A stretch of DNA of 64,000 nucleotides, taken from Roseibium salinum (GTDB lineage Bacteria; Pseudomonadota; Alphaproteobacteria; Rhizobiales; Stappiaceae). The position numbers and the translations under genes were made by a program. The notes under the pieces were generated by a model. That model was not told the origin of the DNA, ran no database searches, and worked only from the letters and a program-made list of their open reading frames with translations. The stretch is from the NCBI RefSeq assembly GCF_026240905.1, contig NZ_JAPEVI010000003.1:2108001-2172000 (forward strand), written 5' to 3'. Shown piece by piece: positions 11,800 to 20,853 of the stretch (its first letter is position 1; every line of letters starts with the position of its first letter).

Positions 11800-12944
11800 T
11801 CACTGCGCCGATACGTTCCCGGCGGTCAGGCTGTTCCAGGCCGAATACAGCGTCGAATGGAGCAGGGAGTGCTGTTCGCCGAAGCGGACCACGACCAGAT
11901 CCTTCTCCGGCATAATGTAAACGATCTGGCCGCCCTGCCCCATCATGTAGGTGAACGGCCCCTGCAGGGCCTGTCCCTGCCGGTCGAGGATGTTGTGGCG
12001 GACATGGAGGCCATAGGACCCGTCAACGAGATCCTGCCGGCCGAGACCACTGCCGAAGAACTCCTGCCACAGGTCATCCCGCAGGAAGGGCTCTGCCCGG
12101 CTGCCGTTTTCCATCAGGAACCGGCCAACGCCGATCCAGTCCCGGGGCGTGGCAAAGAGGCAGCAATAGGCTGTAACCTCACTTGCCTCGCCATGGCGAA
12201 GCCAGAAGGCTTCCGCGGCGCCCGCCGGCTGCCAGATCTTCTGCGCAAGAATGTCGTGGAGAGGTTGGCGGTAGACCTCCGACAGCAGCCTGCCGAGCAC
12301 CGCCGTGTTGACATTCTGATAGGAAAAACCATCCCGGTTCTGCGGCAGAACGGCCAATTGCCCCTCCACCGCCGAAAGACCGCCTGCATGCAACCGGGCC
12401 AGATTACCGAATGGATTGTAGGCGGCGAGACGGTTCTGCTTGTCCGCTCCGTCTTCCTCGAACTCCAGCCCGCTGCGCATTTCCAGGAAACTGCGGATCG
12501 GCCTCCCCGAAAAACTTCGGGGCCGAAGCCCGCGAGATAGGAGCCGACCGGATCCTCCAGGCTGGTGATCTTTCCCTCCGAGACCGCCTTCAGAACCAGC
12601 GCGCCGACCAGGCTCTTGACGAGCGAATAGGAATTCAGCCTGGTGCCGGGCCCGATGCCGTCGGCGTAGGTTTCAAGGAGAAGCTGCCCGCCGCGCATCG
12701 CCAGAAGGGCCCGGCTGCCCGAGTTTGCGAAAAGCTCGCGGCCGCGCCGGTCGAGCCGGGTCCCGGGCGCCCTTGCCGCGTGCGGCTGAGGCGCTCCGGC
12801 GACGATCTCGAACGATCCCGAGGCGGGCCAAACGGCGGGCGGATATCCGGCCAGGATCAGTTGCATCAGCCCGTTGCTGTAGGCGGCGGCCAGCCCGGCG
12901 CAGATGACGGCCGCGGCAAACCCTGAAATCGTCAGCAAACGCAA
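11800..12944 (-). pseudogene. Serine hydrolase (class C beta-lactamase-like), frameshifted
   Basis: The first segment (12944 to about 12505) has an N-terminal membrane/signal segment and the SYSLVKS stretch, an S-x-x-K nucleophile motif of the beta-lactamase/6-aminohexanoate hydrolase clan. The second segment (about 12505 to 11800) is in another frame and continues RPIRSFLEMRSGLEFEEDG, the family's usual block after the nucleophile, then the FSYQNVNTAVLG region with its Tyr-x-Asn motif. The frames join if one base is added near the C-run at 12505-12508. Intact length would be about 381 residues. It is real decay or a homopolymer sequencing error. Confidence 0.72.
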
Positions 12945-12982
12945 GATGGTGGCTTTCCGTACCTAGGGTATGGCCCCATACT

Positions 12983-13888
12983 CTAGCCCAGCATCCAGTT
13001 GAGGATCAGGCGCCAGTCGGTCATGCGGATAGGTGTGCCGTGGGTACCAGTGTCGAACAGGGTGAACTTGATCGGATAGCCCGGCGCCGCGGACTTTATC
13101 TGCTTGAAGAAATTCGCCTGGGTCTCCCAGTCATAGACACTGTCCAGCGTCCCGTAGCCCATATAGATCGGCACGTTGCGGGACAGGGCACCGGAGGACA
13201 GGAACCCGGGATCCTTCGGCGAACCCAGCAGCAGGATGCCGCTCAGCATGCTGGCGTAGTTGCCGTTCTTGAGGAGATTCCAGCAGATGATCCCGCCCAT
13301 GGAGCCGCAGGCCACGACGACCCTCGCCTGAGGCGACAGTTGCTTCTGATACTGGATCAGCGCCGCCACGTCCGCCGTGCCGCGGGCGCCGAAATCGTTG
13401 ACGTCGACGGTGAGATAAGCCCCGCCGTTGCGGGTCATCAGGTTCTGCACCCGGTTGAAATTTCCCCCGAAGGACACGTCGTTCATGCCCTGGAAGCGGT
13501 TGCCGCCCTGGCCGTGGATATAGATGACGATGGTCCTGGCCCCGCCCTTCCACTTGCCCGTGCCCATGTATTCGATAAGCCGGCCATTGGCTTTCAGCTC
13601 GGCGCTGCCCCGGCTCCGTTTGGGATGATAGGAGACGTAATTGCCGTAGACCTTCCGTTCGTCGACCTCGTCCCGGTCGCGCAGGTCCCGCTGCTTGGAG
13701 TATTCGACGACGGTGAAATCGCCGCCATAAAGTGTTTCGGTGACCTTGTAGCGGAAAAGCCCGTCCTTGAAGGGTTTGAGAGCTTCGGCCCCTGCCGGCG
13801 CCGCTGCGCCTGCAAGTGCGACAAGCGCTCCCAGCAGCAGCGTGCGTGTCATGCGGACTATGCGTGCGGTGGGCAACCGGTGCGCCAT
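12983..13888 (-). CDS. Exported alpha/beta hydrolase
   Basis: 301 residues from the ATG at 13888, which has AAAGGAAG just upstream; the frame is open 13 codons further. A signal peptide (TRTLLLGALVALAGAAAPAG, cleaved near AGAEA) implies periplasmic or secreted location. Alpha/beta-hydrolase landmarks: oxyanion region IHGQGGNRF, nucleophile elbow CGSMGG (G-x-S-x-G), and a late His in GTHGTP. Substrate is unknown. The neighbouring serine hydrolase lies downstream on the same strand, 38 bases away, so the pair may have been one hydrolase operon. Confidence 0.75.
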   Translation of the reverse strand: MAHRLPTARIVRMTRTLLLGALVALAGAAAPAGAEALKPFKDGLFRYKVTETLYGGDFTVVEYSKQRDLRDRDEVDERKVYGNYVSYHPKRSRGSAELKANGRLIEYMGTGKWKGGARTIVIYIHGQGGNRFQGMNDVSFGGNFNRVQNLMTRNGGAYLTVDVNDFGARGTADVAALIQYQKQLSPQARVVVACGSMGGIICWNLLKNGNYASMLSGILLLGSPKDPGFLSSGALSRNVPIYMGYGTLDSVYDWETQANFFKQIKSAAPGYPIKFTLFDTGTHGTPIRMTDWRLILNWMLG

Positions 13889-14278
13889 GGAGCTTCCTTT
13901 GTCGAAGTAAATCACGTGATCGTCCATAACCTACGCGGCGCCAATTCCTCATGCAATCGGCGGCAGGCGGTAATATGTGCACTCCCTGCTCGTCAGAACT
14001 CTCAGGCAAAGAATCGCAGAAGAGCCTATATGGCTGCGAAGTTTTCCCGACACGAAAGCTTGGCAGGTGTAAACAGAACCCCTTTCGGCTCGCCATCCCT
14101 GCCAATTTTATCAGGGTGTTTTGGCGTCTCATCGCCAAAGTCCTAAGACTTTCTGAATTTCAGTGTGCCATTTTGCGAATTTAAGGAATTGGTAACCATA
14201 AAACTCCCACTATCGTGCAAACAGGTCCGCCAGAGACCTCTGCAAAAGACGATGCACGGCCAGGTCAGGAGATCACAG

Positions 14279-14983
14279 ATGCCAGTCATTTCCTTCGCAA
14301 ACGCAAAGGGCGGCGCCGGAAAAACAACGGCTGCCTTGCTGCTGGCGACAGAGGTCGCGGCGCGGGGCAAGCGCGTCACCATTTTCGACGCCGACCCGCA
14401 GAAATGGATCACGAGATGGTACGAACTGCCGAACCAGTGTCCGGGCATTTCAGTGGTGAGCGAATTCTCGCCCGCCTCTCTGACCGAGCAGATCCTTCAG
14501 GCAGCTGAGTGCTCCGACTATGTGGTCGTGGATCTCGAGGGCACGGAAAATCTGATCGTTGCCAATGCGCTGTCCGTATCCGACCTCGTGGTGGTGCCCA
14601 TCCAGGGTTCTTCCATGGATGCGCGCGGCGGCGCCAAGATCCTCACGCTGATCAAGAAGCTGGAAAAGATCGTCCGCCACGACATCCGCCACTGCGTGGT
14701 CCTCACCCGCACCAATGCCGCCGTTACCACGCGCGCAATGAGGGCCGTGCAAGACTTCCTGTGCGCGCAGGACATCGATGTGCTGATGACGCCGATCGTC
14801 GAGCGTGCCGCGTTTCGCGATCTGTTCGAATTCGGCGGCGGCCTTTCCAATCTCGACCCCTCGCAGGTCTCCGGCGTTGCCAAGGCAAGAGAAAACGCTT
14901 CGCTCTATGCGGCCGAGCTCCTCGAACGCGCGATTACCGTGCCGAAGAAGCGCTGGTACAACGTCTTCAAACGCGCCAGCTGA
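14279..14983 (+). CDS. Orphan ParA-family ATPase, VirC1-like
   Basis: 234 residues, starting MPVISFANAKGGAGKTTAA, with CAGGAG seven bases before the ATG. It has the deviant Walker A motif KGGAGKTT of ParA/MinD ATPases, FDADPQKWITRW (Walker A' with the FDAD-x-x-x-x-x-x-RW pattern seen in VirC1), and DLEG in the Walker B position. There is no ParB-like gene or parS-like repeat cluster nearby, so it is not an obvious partition cassette. VirC1 positions T-DNA and relaxosomes at the pole in Agrobacterium; relatives on chromosomes have little-known roles. It is ended by a strong terminator. Confidence 0.8.
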   Translation: MPVISFANAKGGAGKTTAALLLATEVAARGKRVTIFDADPQKWITRWYELPNQCPGISVVSEFSPASLTEQILQAAECSDYVVVDLEGTENLIVANALSVSDLVVVPIQGSSMDARGGAKILTLIKKLEKIVRHDIRHCVVLTRTNAAVTTRAMRAVQDFLCAQDIDVLMTPIVERAAFRDLFEFGGGLSNLDPSQVSGVAKARENASLYAAELLERAITVPKKRWYNVFKRAS

Positions 14984-15046
14984 CAATGCGCTTCCTTGCT
15001 CCCGAGCCGGAGCGAAAGGAAGTCCCCTGTCGACCCCTACACCAAC

Positions 15047-15071
15047 GCCGGGCACTCGCCCGGCTTTTTTT
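15047..15071 (+). terminator. Rho-independent terminator after the ParA-like gene
   Basis: Stem GCCGGGC (15047-15053) / GCCCGGC (15058-15064) with a four-base ACTC loop, followed by seven T. It separates the ParA-like gene from the export operon. Confidence 0.9.
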
Positions 15072-15161
15072 CCGTTTGACCGACTGTACTCGCCCGCTCA
15101 AGCGATCTAAAGTTAATCCGATTCACATTACTCGCTTCCTGCCGTCTCCTAGGAGGAATTC

Positions 15162-16118
15162 ATGCTGTCATCCCTTTTTCGCCCGGCCGCGGCCGGCGTG
15201 GTTTGTCTTTTCCTGGCGGGCTGCTTTGGTGAGGACGGTAACGTCGCGCTCGGTACGCTGGAGCGGGACCGCGTTGCGCTGACGGCAACGGCGAATGAGG
15301 TGCTGGTCGAACTGCCGGTGGCTCAGGGCACCTTCGTCAAGAAGGGCACGGTTCTGGCCCGGCTCGATCCGGCCGAGCAGCAGGCAGTCGTCAACCAGGC
15401 CCGTGCGGAAGTCCAGAAGGCGAAGGCAAACCTCCAGAAGCTTGAAAACGGCGCACGCGAAGAGGTGATCGCCAAGGCCAGGGCCATGGTGGCCGGAGCC
15501 AGGGCGGAGCTGCTGGACGCCGAAAGCACCTTCAAGCGCGCGAAGGATCTGACCGCCCGGGGAACAACCAGCCAGGCCAAGCTCGACAGTGCGCGGGCGG
15601 CCCGGGATGCCGCCGCCGCATCGCTGGACAATGCCGAGGAGGAGTTGAAAGAGCTGATGGCGGGCACGCGGGCGGAAGACCTCGACATAGCCAGGGCAGA
15701 GCTTGCGGCCGCCGAGGCGAGCGTGGAAACCCAGGAGAAGATCCTCGCCGATCTGACCATCACGGCTTCGCGCGACGGCATGCTGGACAATCTGCCGTGG
15801 AACCTCGGCGAACGGGTGACGATGGGAAGTCCGATTGCCGTCATGCTGGCAGGCAAGGCCCCCTATGCGAGGGTCTACATACCCGAGCCCCATCGGGTGA
15901 AGATCAGCGAAGGCGACAAGTTGGAAGTCCGCATCGACGGCCTGGACGAGCCGGTCGACGGCTTCGTTCGCTGGATCAGCTCGGAACCCTCCTTCACGCC
16001 CTATTATGCGCTCAATCAGACGGAACGGGCCCGGCTGATGTATGTGGCCGAAATCCAACTGCCCGACAGCGCCGCCGATCTGCCCAACGGCGTTCCTGCG
16101 CAGGTCGTTCTGCCGTGA
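15162..16118 (+). CDS. HlyD-family periplasmic adaptor lipoprotein
   Basis: 318 residues with a strong AGGAGGAATT Shine-Dalgarno. The leader ends LFLAGC, a lipobox with Cys at residue 21, so the mature protein is probably lipid-anchored. Then comes a biotinyl-lipoyl half-motif, a long alpha-helical hairpin rich in Ala/Glu/Lys (about residues 75-190) and a beta-barrel domain. This is the membrane-fusion subunit of an exporter, resembling YbhG/YhiI-type adaptors. Its stop overlaps the ATPase gene start, and the cluster HlyD-ATPase-ABC2 permease forms a tight operon. No outer-membrane factor is adjacent. Confidence 0.88.
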   Translation: MLSSLFRPAAAGVVCLFLAGCFGEDGNVALGTLERDRVALTATANEVLVELPVAQGTFVKKGTVLARLDPAEQQAVVNQARAEVQKAKANLQKLENGAREEVIAKARAMVAGARAELLDAESTFKRAKDLTARGTTSQAKLDSARAARDAAAASLDNAEEELKELMAGTRAEDLDIARAELAAAEASVETQEKILADLTITASRDGMLDNLPWNLGERVTMGSPIAVMLAGKAPYARVYIPEPHRVKISEGDKLEVRIDGLDEPVDGFVRWISSEPSFTPYYALNQTERARLMYVAEIQLPDSAADLPNGVPAQVVLP

Positions 16119-17053
16119 CCGCCAATAACCGGGAAATCGTCGTCCGGGCGGAAGGCCTGGTGAAGAAGTTCAATGATTTCCGGGCGGTCGACGGGCTGGA
16201 CCTGACGATCGAGCGCGGCATGATCTACGGGTTCCTGGGCCCCAACGGCAGCGGCAAGACCACGGCCATACGCATGCTCACCGGCCTTCTGACGCCGAGC
16301 GAAGGCACTGTGGAAGTCCTCGGCCTTGCCATTCCCAAGGATGCGGAAACGCTGAAATACAAGATCGGCTACATGACCCAGACCTTCTCGCTCTACGGCG
16401 ACCTGACGGTGCTGGAGAACCTCGATTTCATGGCGACGATCTACGGCCTGGGCAGAAAGAAGCGGAAGCAGCGGATCGCAGAGGTCATGGAGCGCTATCA
16501 GCTGAGCGACCTGAAGAACCGCTTTGCCGGCAAGATGAGCGGCGGCCAGCGCCAGCGCCTTGCCCTGGCAACGGCCGTTCTGCACGAGCCGCAGCTCCTC
16601 TTTCTGGACGAGCCGACCTCGGCGGTGGATCCCGAATCGCGCCGTCACTTCTGGGAAGAGCTGTTCGATCTTGTCGAGGGCGGCACCTCGATCATCGTCA
16701 CCACCCATTTCATGGATGAAGCGGAACGCTGCCACAAGATCGCGATCCTGGAAGCGGGCCAGAAGCGTGCAGACGGGGCGCCGAAGGAGCTGATGGCGGC
16801 CTTGGGGGCCAATGTGGTCGAAATCGAGGCCCGGAACCTGCGCGACATCCGCCGCGGTCTTCTGGGCTCGGACGGCATCATGGCCGCCGCGCAGCTGGGC
16901 GCACGCCTGCGGGTCCTTGTCAGGGACGATATCGCCGATCCGGAAGCCTTCCTCAAGGACAAGCCGGAAACCGATGGCGCCAGCGTCATCGAACGGGTGC
17001 GGCCCAACCTGGAAGACGTCTTCGTCACCGCGACCGGAGAGGGCCGCCAATGA
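16115..17053 (+). CDS. ABC exporter ATP-binding subunit
   Basis: 312 residues from a GTG start at 16115 that overlaps the preceding stop (GTGA). Walker A GPNGSGKTTAIR, Q-loop TQTFSLYGDLTV, signature MSGGQRQRLALA, Walker B LLFLDEPTS and H-loop TTHFMDEA are all present, so it should be active. The ABC-2 exporter type with the drug-resistance/YbhF-like C-terminal tail fits its place between a HlyD adaptor and an ABC2 permease. A single nucleotide-binding domain; a homodimer is expected. Confidence 0.9.
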   Translation: MTANNREIVVRAEGLVKKFNDFRAVDGLDLTIERGMIYGFLGPNGSGKTTAIRMLTGLLTPSEGTVEVLGLAIPKDAETLKYKIGYMTQTFSLYGDLTVLENLDFMATIYGLGRKKRKQRIAEVMERYQLSDLKNRFAGKMSGGQRQRLALATAVLHEPQLLFLDEPTSAVDPESRRHFWEELFDLVEGGTSIIVTTHFMDEAERCHKIAILEAGQKRADGAPKELMAALGANVVEIEARNLRDIRRGLLGSDGIMAAAQLGARLRVLVRDDIADPEAFLKDKPETDGASVIERVRPNLEDVFVTATGEGRQ

Positions 17054-18195
17054 GACCCATTTCCCGCATCGCCGCGCTGTTTTTCAAGGAACTGGCGCAG
17101 CTGCGCCGGGACCGGATGACCTTCGGCATGGTGATCATGATCCCGCTGATCCAGCTCATCCTGTTCGGCTATGCCATCAACACCAACATCCGCGACATTC
17201 CGGTCGCCGTGGTCGATCACAGCCAGACGGGCATCAGCCGGGTGCTGATACAGGTTGTCGAAGCGACGCGGGTGGTGACGGTCGCGGAGCGGCTGAACAG
17301 TGTCGAGGAAGCGGAAGCTGCGATCAAGGCGGCCAGGGTCAGGGCCGCCTTCATCATTCCCCGCGACGTCGCCCAGCGCGCCGTGCGCTCGCCGGCACTC
17401 GGCTTCGGCACACCGCCTTCGACCGATGAGGAAACCAGCCGCCCGGTGGCGCAATGGATCGTCGACGGCTCGGACACGATGATCGCCGGGGCCATCAAGA
17501 GCCTGCGGAACATGCCGCTGACCGAGCTGTTCCGAAAGCCCGCGAACCGTTCGACGCCAACCTTCGAGGTAGCGCTGTTCTTCAATCCGGAACAGCGGAC
17601 GGCGGTCAATATCGTGCCGGGACTGGTGGGCATCATTCTCACCATGACCATGATCATGTTCACCTCGGCCGCAATCGTGCGCGAGCGGGAGCGCGGCAAC
17701 ATGGAGATGCTGATCAACACGCCGGTGCGCCCGATGGAGCTGATGATCGGAAAAATCATTCCCTATATCTTCATCGGGCTGGTGCAGACCATCCTCATTC
17801 TGGGCCTCGGGCACCTTCTGTTCAACGTTCCCTACGGATCAAGGCTGCCGGACCTGTTGGCCGGAACGCTTCTTTTCATCGGCGCAAGCCTGTCCCTGGG
17901 GCTGGTGCTGTCGACCATTGCAAAGAGCCAGCTGCAGGCAACCCAGATGACGGTATTCGTGCTGCTGCCCTCGATCCTCCTGTCCGGCTTCATGTTTCCC
18001 TACGAAGGCATGCCGGAGATCGCGCAGTACATCGCCGAAATTTTCCCAGCGACCCATTTCATGCGCATGGTCCGCGGCTTCGTGCTTCGCGACGCAAGTC
18101 TCATCGACCTCCACCGGGACGCCTTGTGGATGTTCGGCTTCTTCGTGCTCGGCATGACCGTTGCGGCCTTCCGCTTCAAGAAGCGGCTTGACTGA
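17050..18195 (+). CDS. ABC-2 type exporter permease
   Basis: 381 residues. One N-terminal transmembrane helix, a large periplasmic domain (about residues 45-175) and five C-terminal helices, the layout of YhhJ/YbhS/YbhR-type ABC2 permeases. The conserved NMEMLINTPVRPMELMIGK coupling loop is present. The ATG overlaps the ATPase stop (ATGA). Only one permease gene is present, so a homodimer is likely. The substrate is not identifiable; relatives export drugs or other amphiphiles. An inverted repeat (18195-18204 / 18234-18243) follows the stop and reaches into the convergent gene's 3' end. Confidence 0.88.
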   Translation: MRPISRIAALFFKELAQLRRDRMTFGMVIMIPLIQLILFGYAINTNIRDIPVAVVDHSQTGISRVLIQVVEATRVVTVAERLNSVEEAEAAIKAARVRAAFIIPRDVAQRAVRSPALGFGTPPSTDEETSRPVAQWIVDGSDTMIAGAIKSLRNMPLTELFRKPANRSTPTFEVALFFNPEQRTAVNIVPGLVGIILTMTMIMFTSAAIVRERERGNMEMLINTPVRPMELMIGKIIPYIFIGLVQTILILGLGHLLFNVPYGSRLPDLLAGTLLFIGASLSLGLVLSTIAKSQLQATQMTVFVLLPSILLSGFMFPYEGMPEIAQYIAEIFPATHFMRMVRGFVLRDASLIDLHRDALWMFGFFVLGMTVAAFRFKKRLD

Positions 18196-18222
18196 CCGGC
18201 CCGCCCGCTGACCTTCGGCACA

Positions 18223-19143
18223 TCACTTCGGCTGCGGGCCGGTATCGAAGCGCGGATTGGCGGTCTTCAGGACAGGCGTCTTGTTCGAGACGTTCTCCCG
18301 GCTTTCCCGCCAGACCACGAAGATGCCGGACGCAATGATGATCGAAGACCCGACGGCCACATAGAAGTCGGGTCTCTCGGCAAAGAACAGGGCACCGAAC
18401 AAGGTCGCCCAGAGGATCTGGCTGTATTGCAGGGGCGCGACCACCGCGGCCGGGGCCGCCCGGTAGGCGGAAATCGTGAAGAACTGCGCCAATACGGAAA
18501 GAAAACCGATCGCCGCCATCATGCCGAGGTCGATGAGCTCCACCGGCACATAGACCGCCGGCAGGGTCAACGACATGGCCGTCATGGAGACGATCATCGG
18601 ATACAGAATGAGTACGGCCGAGCGCTCCTCGGCGCCAAGCTTGCGCACCAGGATGGTGGAAAGCGCACTTGCCAGTGCGGCAACGAGCGCGGCCGCATGC
18701 CCCGGCGCCAGTTCCGTCACTCCGGGCCGCAGAACGACCAGAACACCGACCAGACCGACGAGGACGGCCGCCCAGCGCTGAATGCGCACCTTTTCTCCGA
18801 GCAACGGCACGGAGAGCGCCGTGACCAGCAAGGGCATTGCGAAAAGCAGGGCATAGACCTCGGCCAGCGGCAGAGATGTGAAGGCGTAGAACGCACAGGA
18901 CATGGAAACGATGGCGAGACCTGAACGCAGCAGCACCAGCCAGGGGTGCCGCGGCCGGAAATTGGCGGCCGCCTTGTCCGCAAGCATCAGCATCGACATC
19001 GGCACGAAGGCAAAGAGCATCGAAAAGAAGATGATCTGAAAAACCGGATAGGTTCCGCCGAGCGCCTTGATGATCGCGTCATGGCTGGAAAAGAGCGCGA
19101 AGGCGAATAGCGCAGCGGCAAGTCCCTTGAGCGTTGCTGACAT
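18223..19143 (-). CDS. DMT-superfamily transporter (EamA)
   Basis: 306 residues, ten predicted transmembrane helices in two EamA repeats. The family pattern is visible in the opening AALFAFALFSSHDAIIKALG and the loop RWAAVLVGLVGVLVVLRPG, which ends the first repeat. The C-terminus is a short polar cytoplasmic tail. The substrate is not predictable: relatives move amino acids, nucleotide sugars or metabolites. It is convergent with the ABC2 permease. No strong Shine-Dalgarno is visible at the start. Confidence 0.82.
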   Translation of the reverse strand: MSATLKGLAAALFAFALFSSHDAIIKALGGTYPVFQIIFFSMLFAFVPMSMLMLADKAAANFRPRHPWLVLLRSGLAIVSMSCAFYAFTSLPLAEVYALLFAMPLLVTALSVPLLGEKVRIQRWAAVLVGLVGVLVVLRPGVTELAPGHAAALVAALASALSTILVRKLGAEERSAVLILYPMIVSMTAMSLTLPAVYVPVELIDLGMMAAIGFLSVLAQFFTISAYRAAPAAVVAPLQYSQILWATLFGALFFAERPDFYVAVGSSIIIASGIFVVWRESRENVSNKTPVLKTANPRFDTGPQPK

Positions 19144-19328
19144 GGGCGGGGCCTTGAAAGTCGAGGATTTGAGGCGTCATGGGGCATGGCCGCCTTGCGC
19201 CGGGGACGATGGGGAAGCCGACTCAAGAATTCTGCTTACCAGAAAGCGCTTACTTGCCAAAGGGCAGTTCGGCGCCGGTCAGGGAAAAACTGCCGAATTG
19301 CCTGTGAAAACAGGCTCCACATGCCTGA

Positions 19329-19661
19329 TCAGACGAAAACGCGGGCAAGCGTTGCGACAGCCATTGCGGTCGCCGCCCGTTTGAGCCCGGCAAACTCCGA
19401 TGCGCCCTGGCCGGGAACCGTCAATGTGATCCGGTTCAGGTCCGACGCATCGATGTGATCCAGATCGGCGGACTTTGCTGCTTCCTCGGCCGACATGCGG
19501 ATCTCGTCCAGCATACGCACGAGGCGCTGCCAGATGTGGATCGGCGGCGCCTCACTCGTGCTGCACCAGCGAACAATTTCATCTTTCGACACATTCAGAG
19601 CTGCCGCGGCCTCGTCGTGGCTCAGACCGAGATAACCCATCATGTCACTGAAATTACTCAT
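19329..19661 (-). CDS. Small helix-turn-helix-like protein of unknown function
   Basis: 110 residues. The start at 19661 has GGGGAAG just upstream, supporting translation. The N-terminal half (LGLSHDEAAAALNVSKDEIVRW) looks like a helix-turn-helix of the XRE/YdaS type, in which a resting helix is followed by a recognition helix ending in W/R, and the following WQRLVRMLDEI continues the bundle. The C-terminal tail is Ala-rich. I do not recognise a named family. It lies between the DMT gene and minC; no partner gene suggests its role. Confidence 0.55.
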   Translation of the reverse strand: MSNFSDMMGYLGLSHDEAAAALNVSKDEIVRWCSTSEAPPIHIWQRLVRMLDEIRMSAEEAAKSADLDHIDASDLNRITLTVPGQGASEFAGLKRAATAMAVATLARVFV

Positions 19662-20004
19662 CAACTTCCCCAGAACGCCTATACGCCCCCTACCGGTCTT
19701 AGGCTATATTGCGCTGCAATATGGCAAAAATCCAGTCTCTAACGGGAAATAAGTGAATTCCTGCACCGGCAAAGGACCTCGGAGGAGGGTTTTGCGGCGA
19801 TTCCCGCGCGCAGCCTCGGCAATTCTGGCAAGCAGGTGTCGAAGATACCCTCAAGCCCCCTCGGCGGAACGGCCAATTGCCTGAAATATCGCGAGAAAAT
19901 CGATATCGGTGGAAAACGGATGTCTGCCCGATTGTGCGGTTCGGTTAATGATAGGTTTACCGGACCAAATCAACCTGACTTTCTAGGGCCGCCGGACCTC
20001 ATTT
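19662..20004. other. Intergenic region upstream of minC
   Basis: No credible gene. It contains the candidate CtrA-like site at 19945-19959 and must carry the promoter of minCDE and of the small divergent gene. The stretch around 19920-19985 is AT-richer than its surroundings. Confidence 0.6.
19945..19959. promoter_or_regulatory. Candidate CtrA-type site before minC
   Basis: TTAA (19945-19948), seven bases, then TTTA (19956-19959), close to the TTAA-N7-TTAA pattern bound by the alphaproteobacterial cell-cycle regulator CtrA. It lies 45 bp before the minC start. One base differs from the second half-site, so this is a weak call from pattern only. Confidence 0.35.
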
Positions 20005-20796
20005 ATGAAGTTCAAGGGAAAATCCTTTATTGCGATCGTTCTGACACCCGAACCGCCGTTCACGGACTGGTTCCAGGAAATCGATCGCATCATCGCGCGC
20101 TCGCCGGGCTTTTTCATCGATCGGCCGATCGTCCTGGACGTACGCGGCAGCAAGATCCCGATCGATGAACTGGAAGAACTGCTTGCGGGGCTGAACGAGC
20201 GATCCGTCCGCGTCATGGGTATCGACGGCGTTGCCGGAACCCGCCTGAAGCCCGGCATGCCGCCGAGCTTTTCCGGCGGGCGTCTGACGTCCGATGTCGA
20301 TGTTCCCGAACCGGCCGGCGGCGCGGGTGCAAAACCGGCCACCTCGGAAGCCAAGACGGAAACCGGCGGCAAGGCCGCGGCGAACGGGGCGGCAGTCAAC
20401 GGCGCAGCCAAGGATGACGGTGATCAGTCCCCCGCCGCAACCGCCGACGTTGCCAGCGTGCCGAACGGCTCGTCCATCGTGATTACCGAACCGGTGCGTT
20501 CCGGACAGAGCATCCTTCATCCCGACGGCGATGTCACGGTGATCGGTTCGGTCAGTTCCGGCGCGGAGATCATCGCCGGAGGCTCCATCCATGTCTACGG
20601 CGCCCTGCGCGGCCGGGCCCTTGCCGGGGTCTCGGGCAAGGACGGCGCCCGCATCTTCTGCTCCAAGCTGGACGCGGAACTTGTCTCCATCAACGGGCTC
20701 TACAAGGTCGCCGAAGATTTCGACGGCGCCTTCCGCAACGCACCGGCGCAGATCCGCTTCGAAAACGAGACGTTGGTTTTCGAAGAACTGAATTAA
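20005..20796 (+). CDS. minC: Septum-site inhibitor MinC
   Basis: 263 residues. N-terminal MinC_N domain (about 1-90, [16 protein letters not shown] through RVMGIDGV), an Ala/Gly/Lys-rich linker (about 95-160), and a C-terminal beta-helix domain (about 165-245) with [20 protein letters not shown], the family's right-handed helix start, and [16 protein letters not shown]. It blocks FtsZ assembly when bound to membrane MinD. The linker is longer than in E. coli MinC (231 residues), as usual in Rhizobiales. First gene of minCDE. Confidence 0.95.
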   Translation: MKFKGKSFIAIVLTPEPPFTDWFQEIDRIIARSPGFFIDRPIVLDVRGSKIPIDELEELLAGLNERSVRVMGIDGVAGTRLKPGMPPSFSGGRLTSDVDVPEPAGGAGAKPATSEAKTETGGKAAANGAAVNGAAKDDGDQSPAATADVASVPNGSSIVITEPVRSGQSILHPDGDVTVIGSVSSGAEIIAGGSIHVYGALRGRALAGVSGKDGARIFCSKLDAELVSINGLYKVAEDFDGAFRNAPAQIRFENETLVFEELN

Positions 20797-20853
20797 CCGA
20801 AGTCCCGGCCGATCAAAGGCGGCCGGCACTGACAGCAAAACAGGACGAACACC

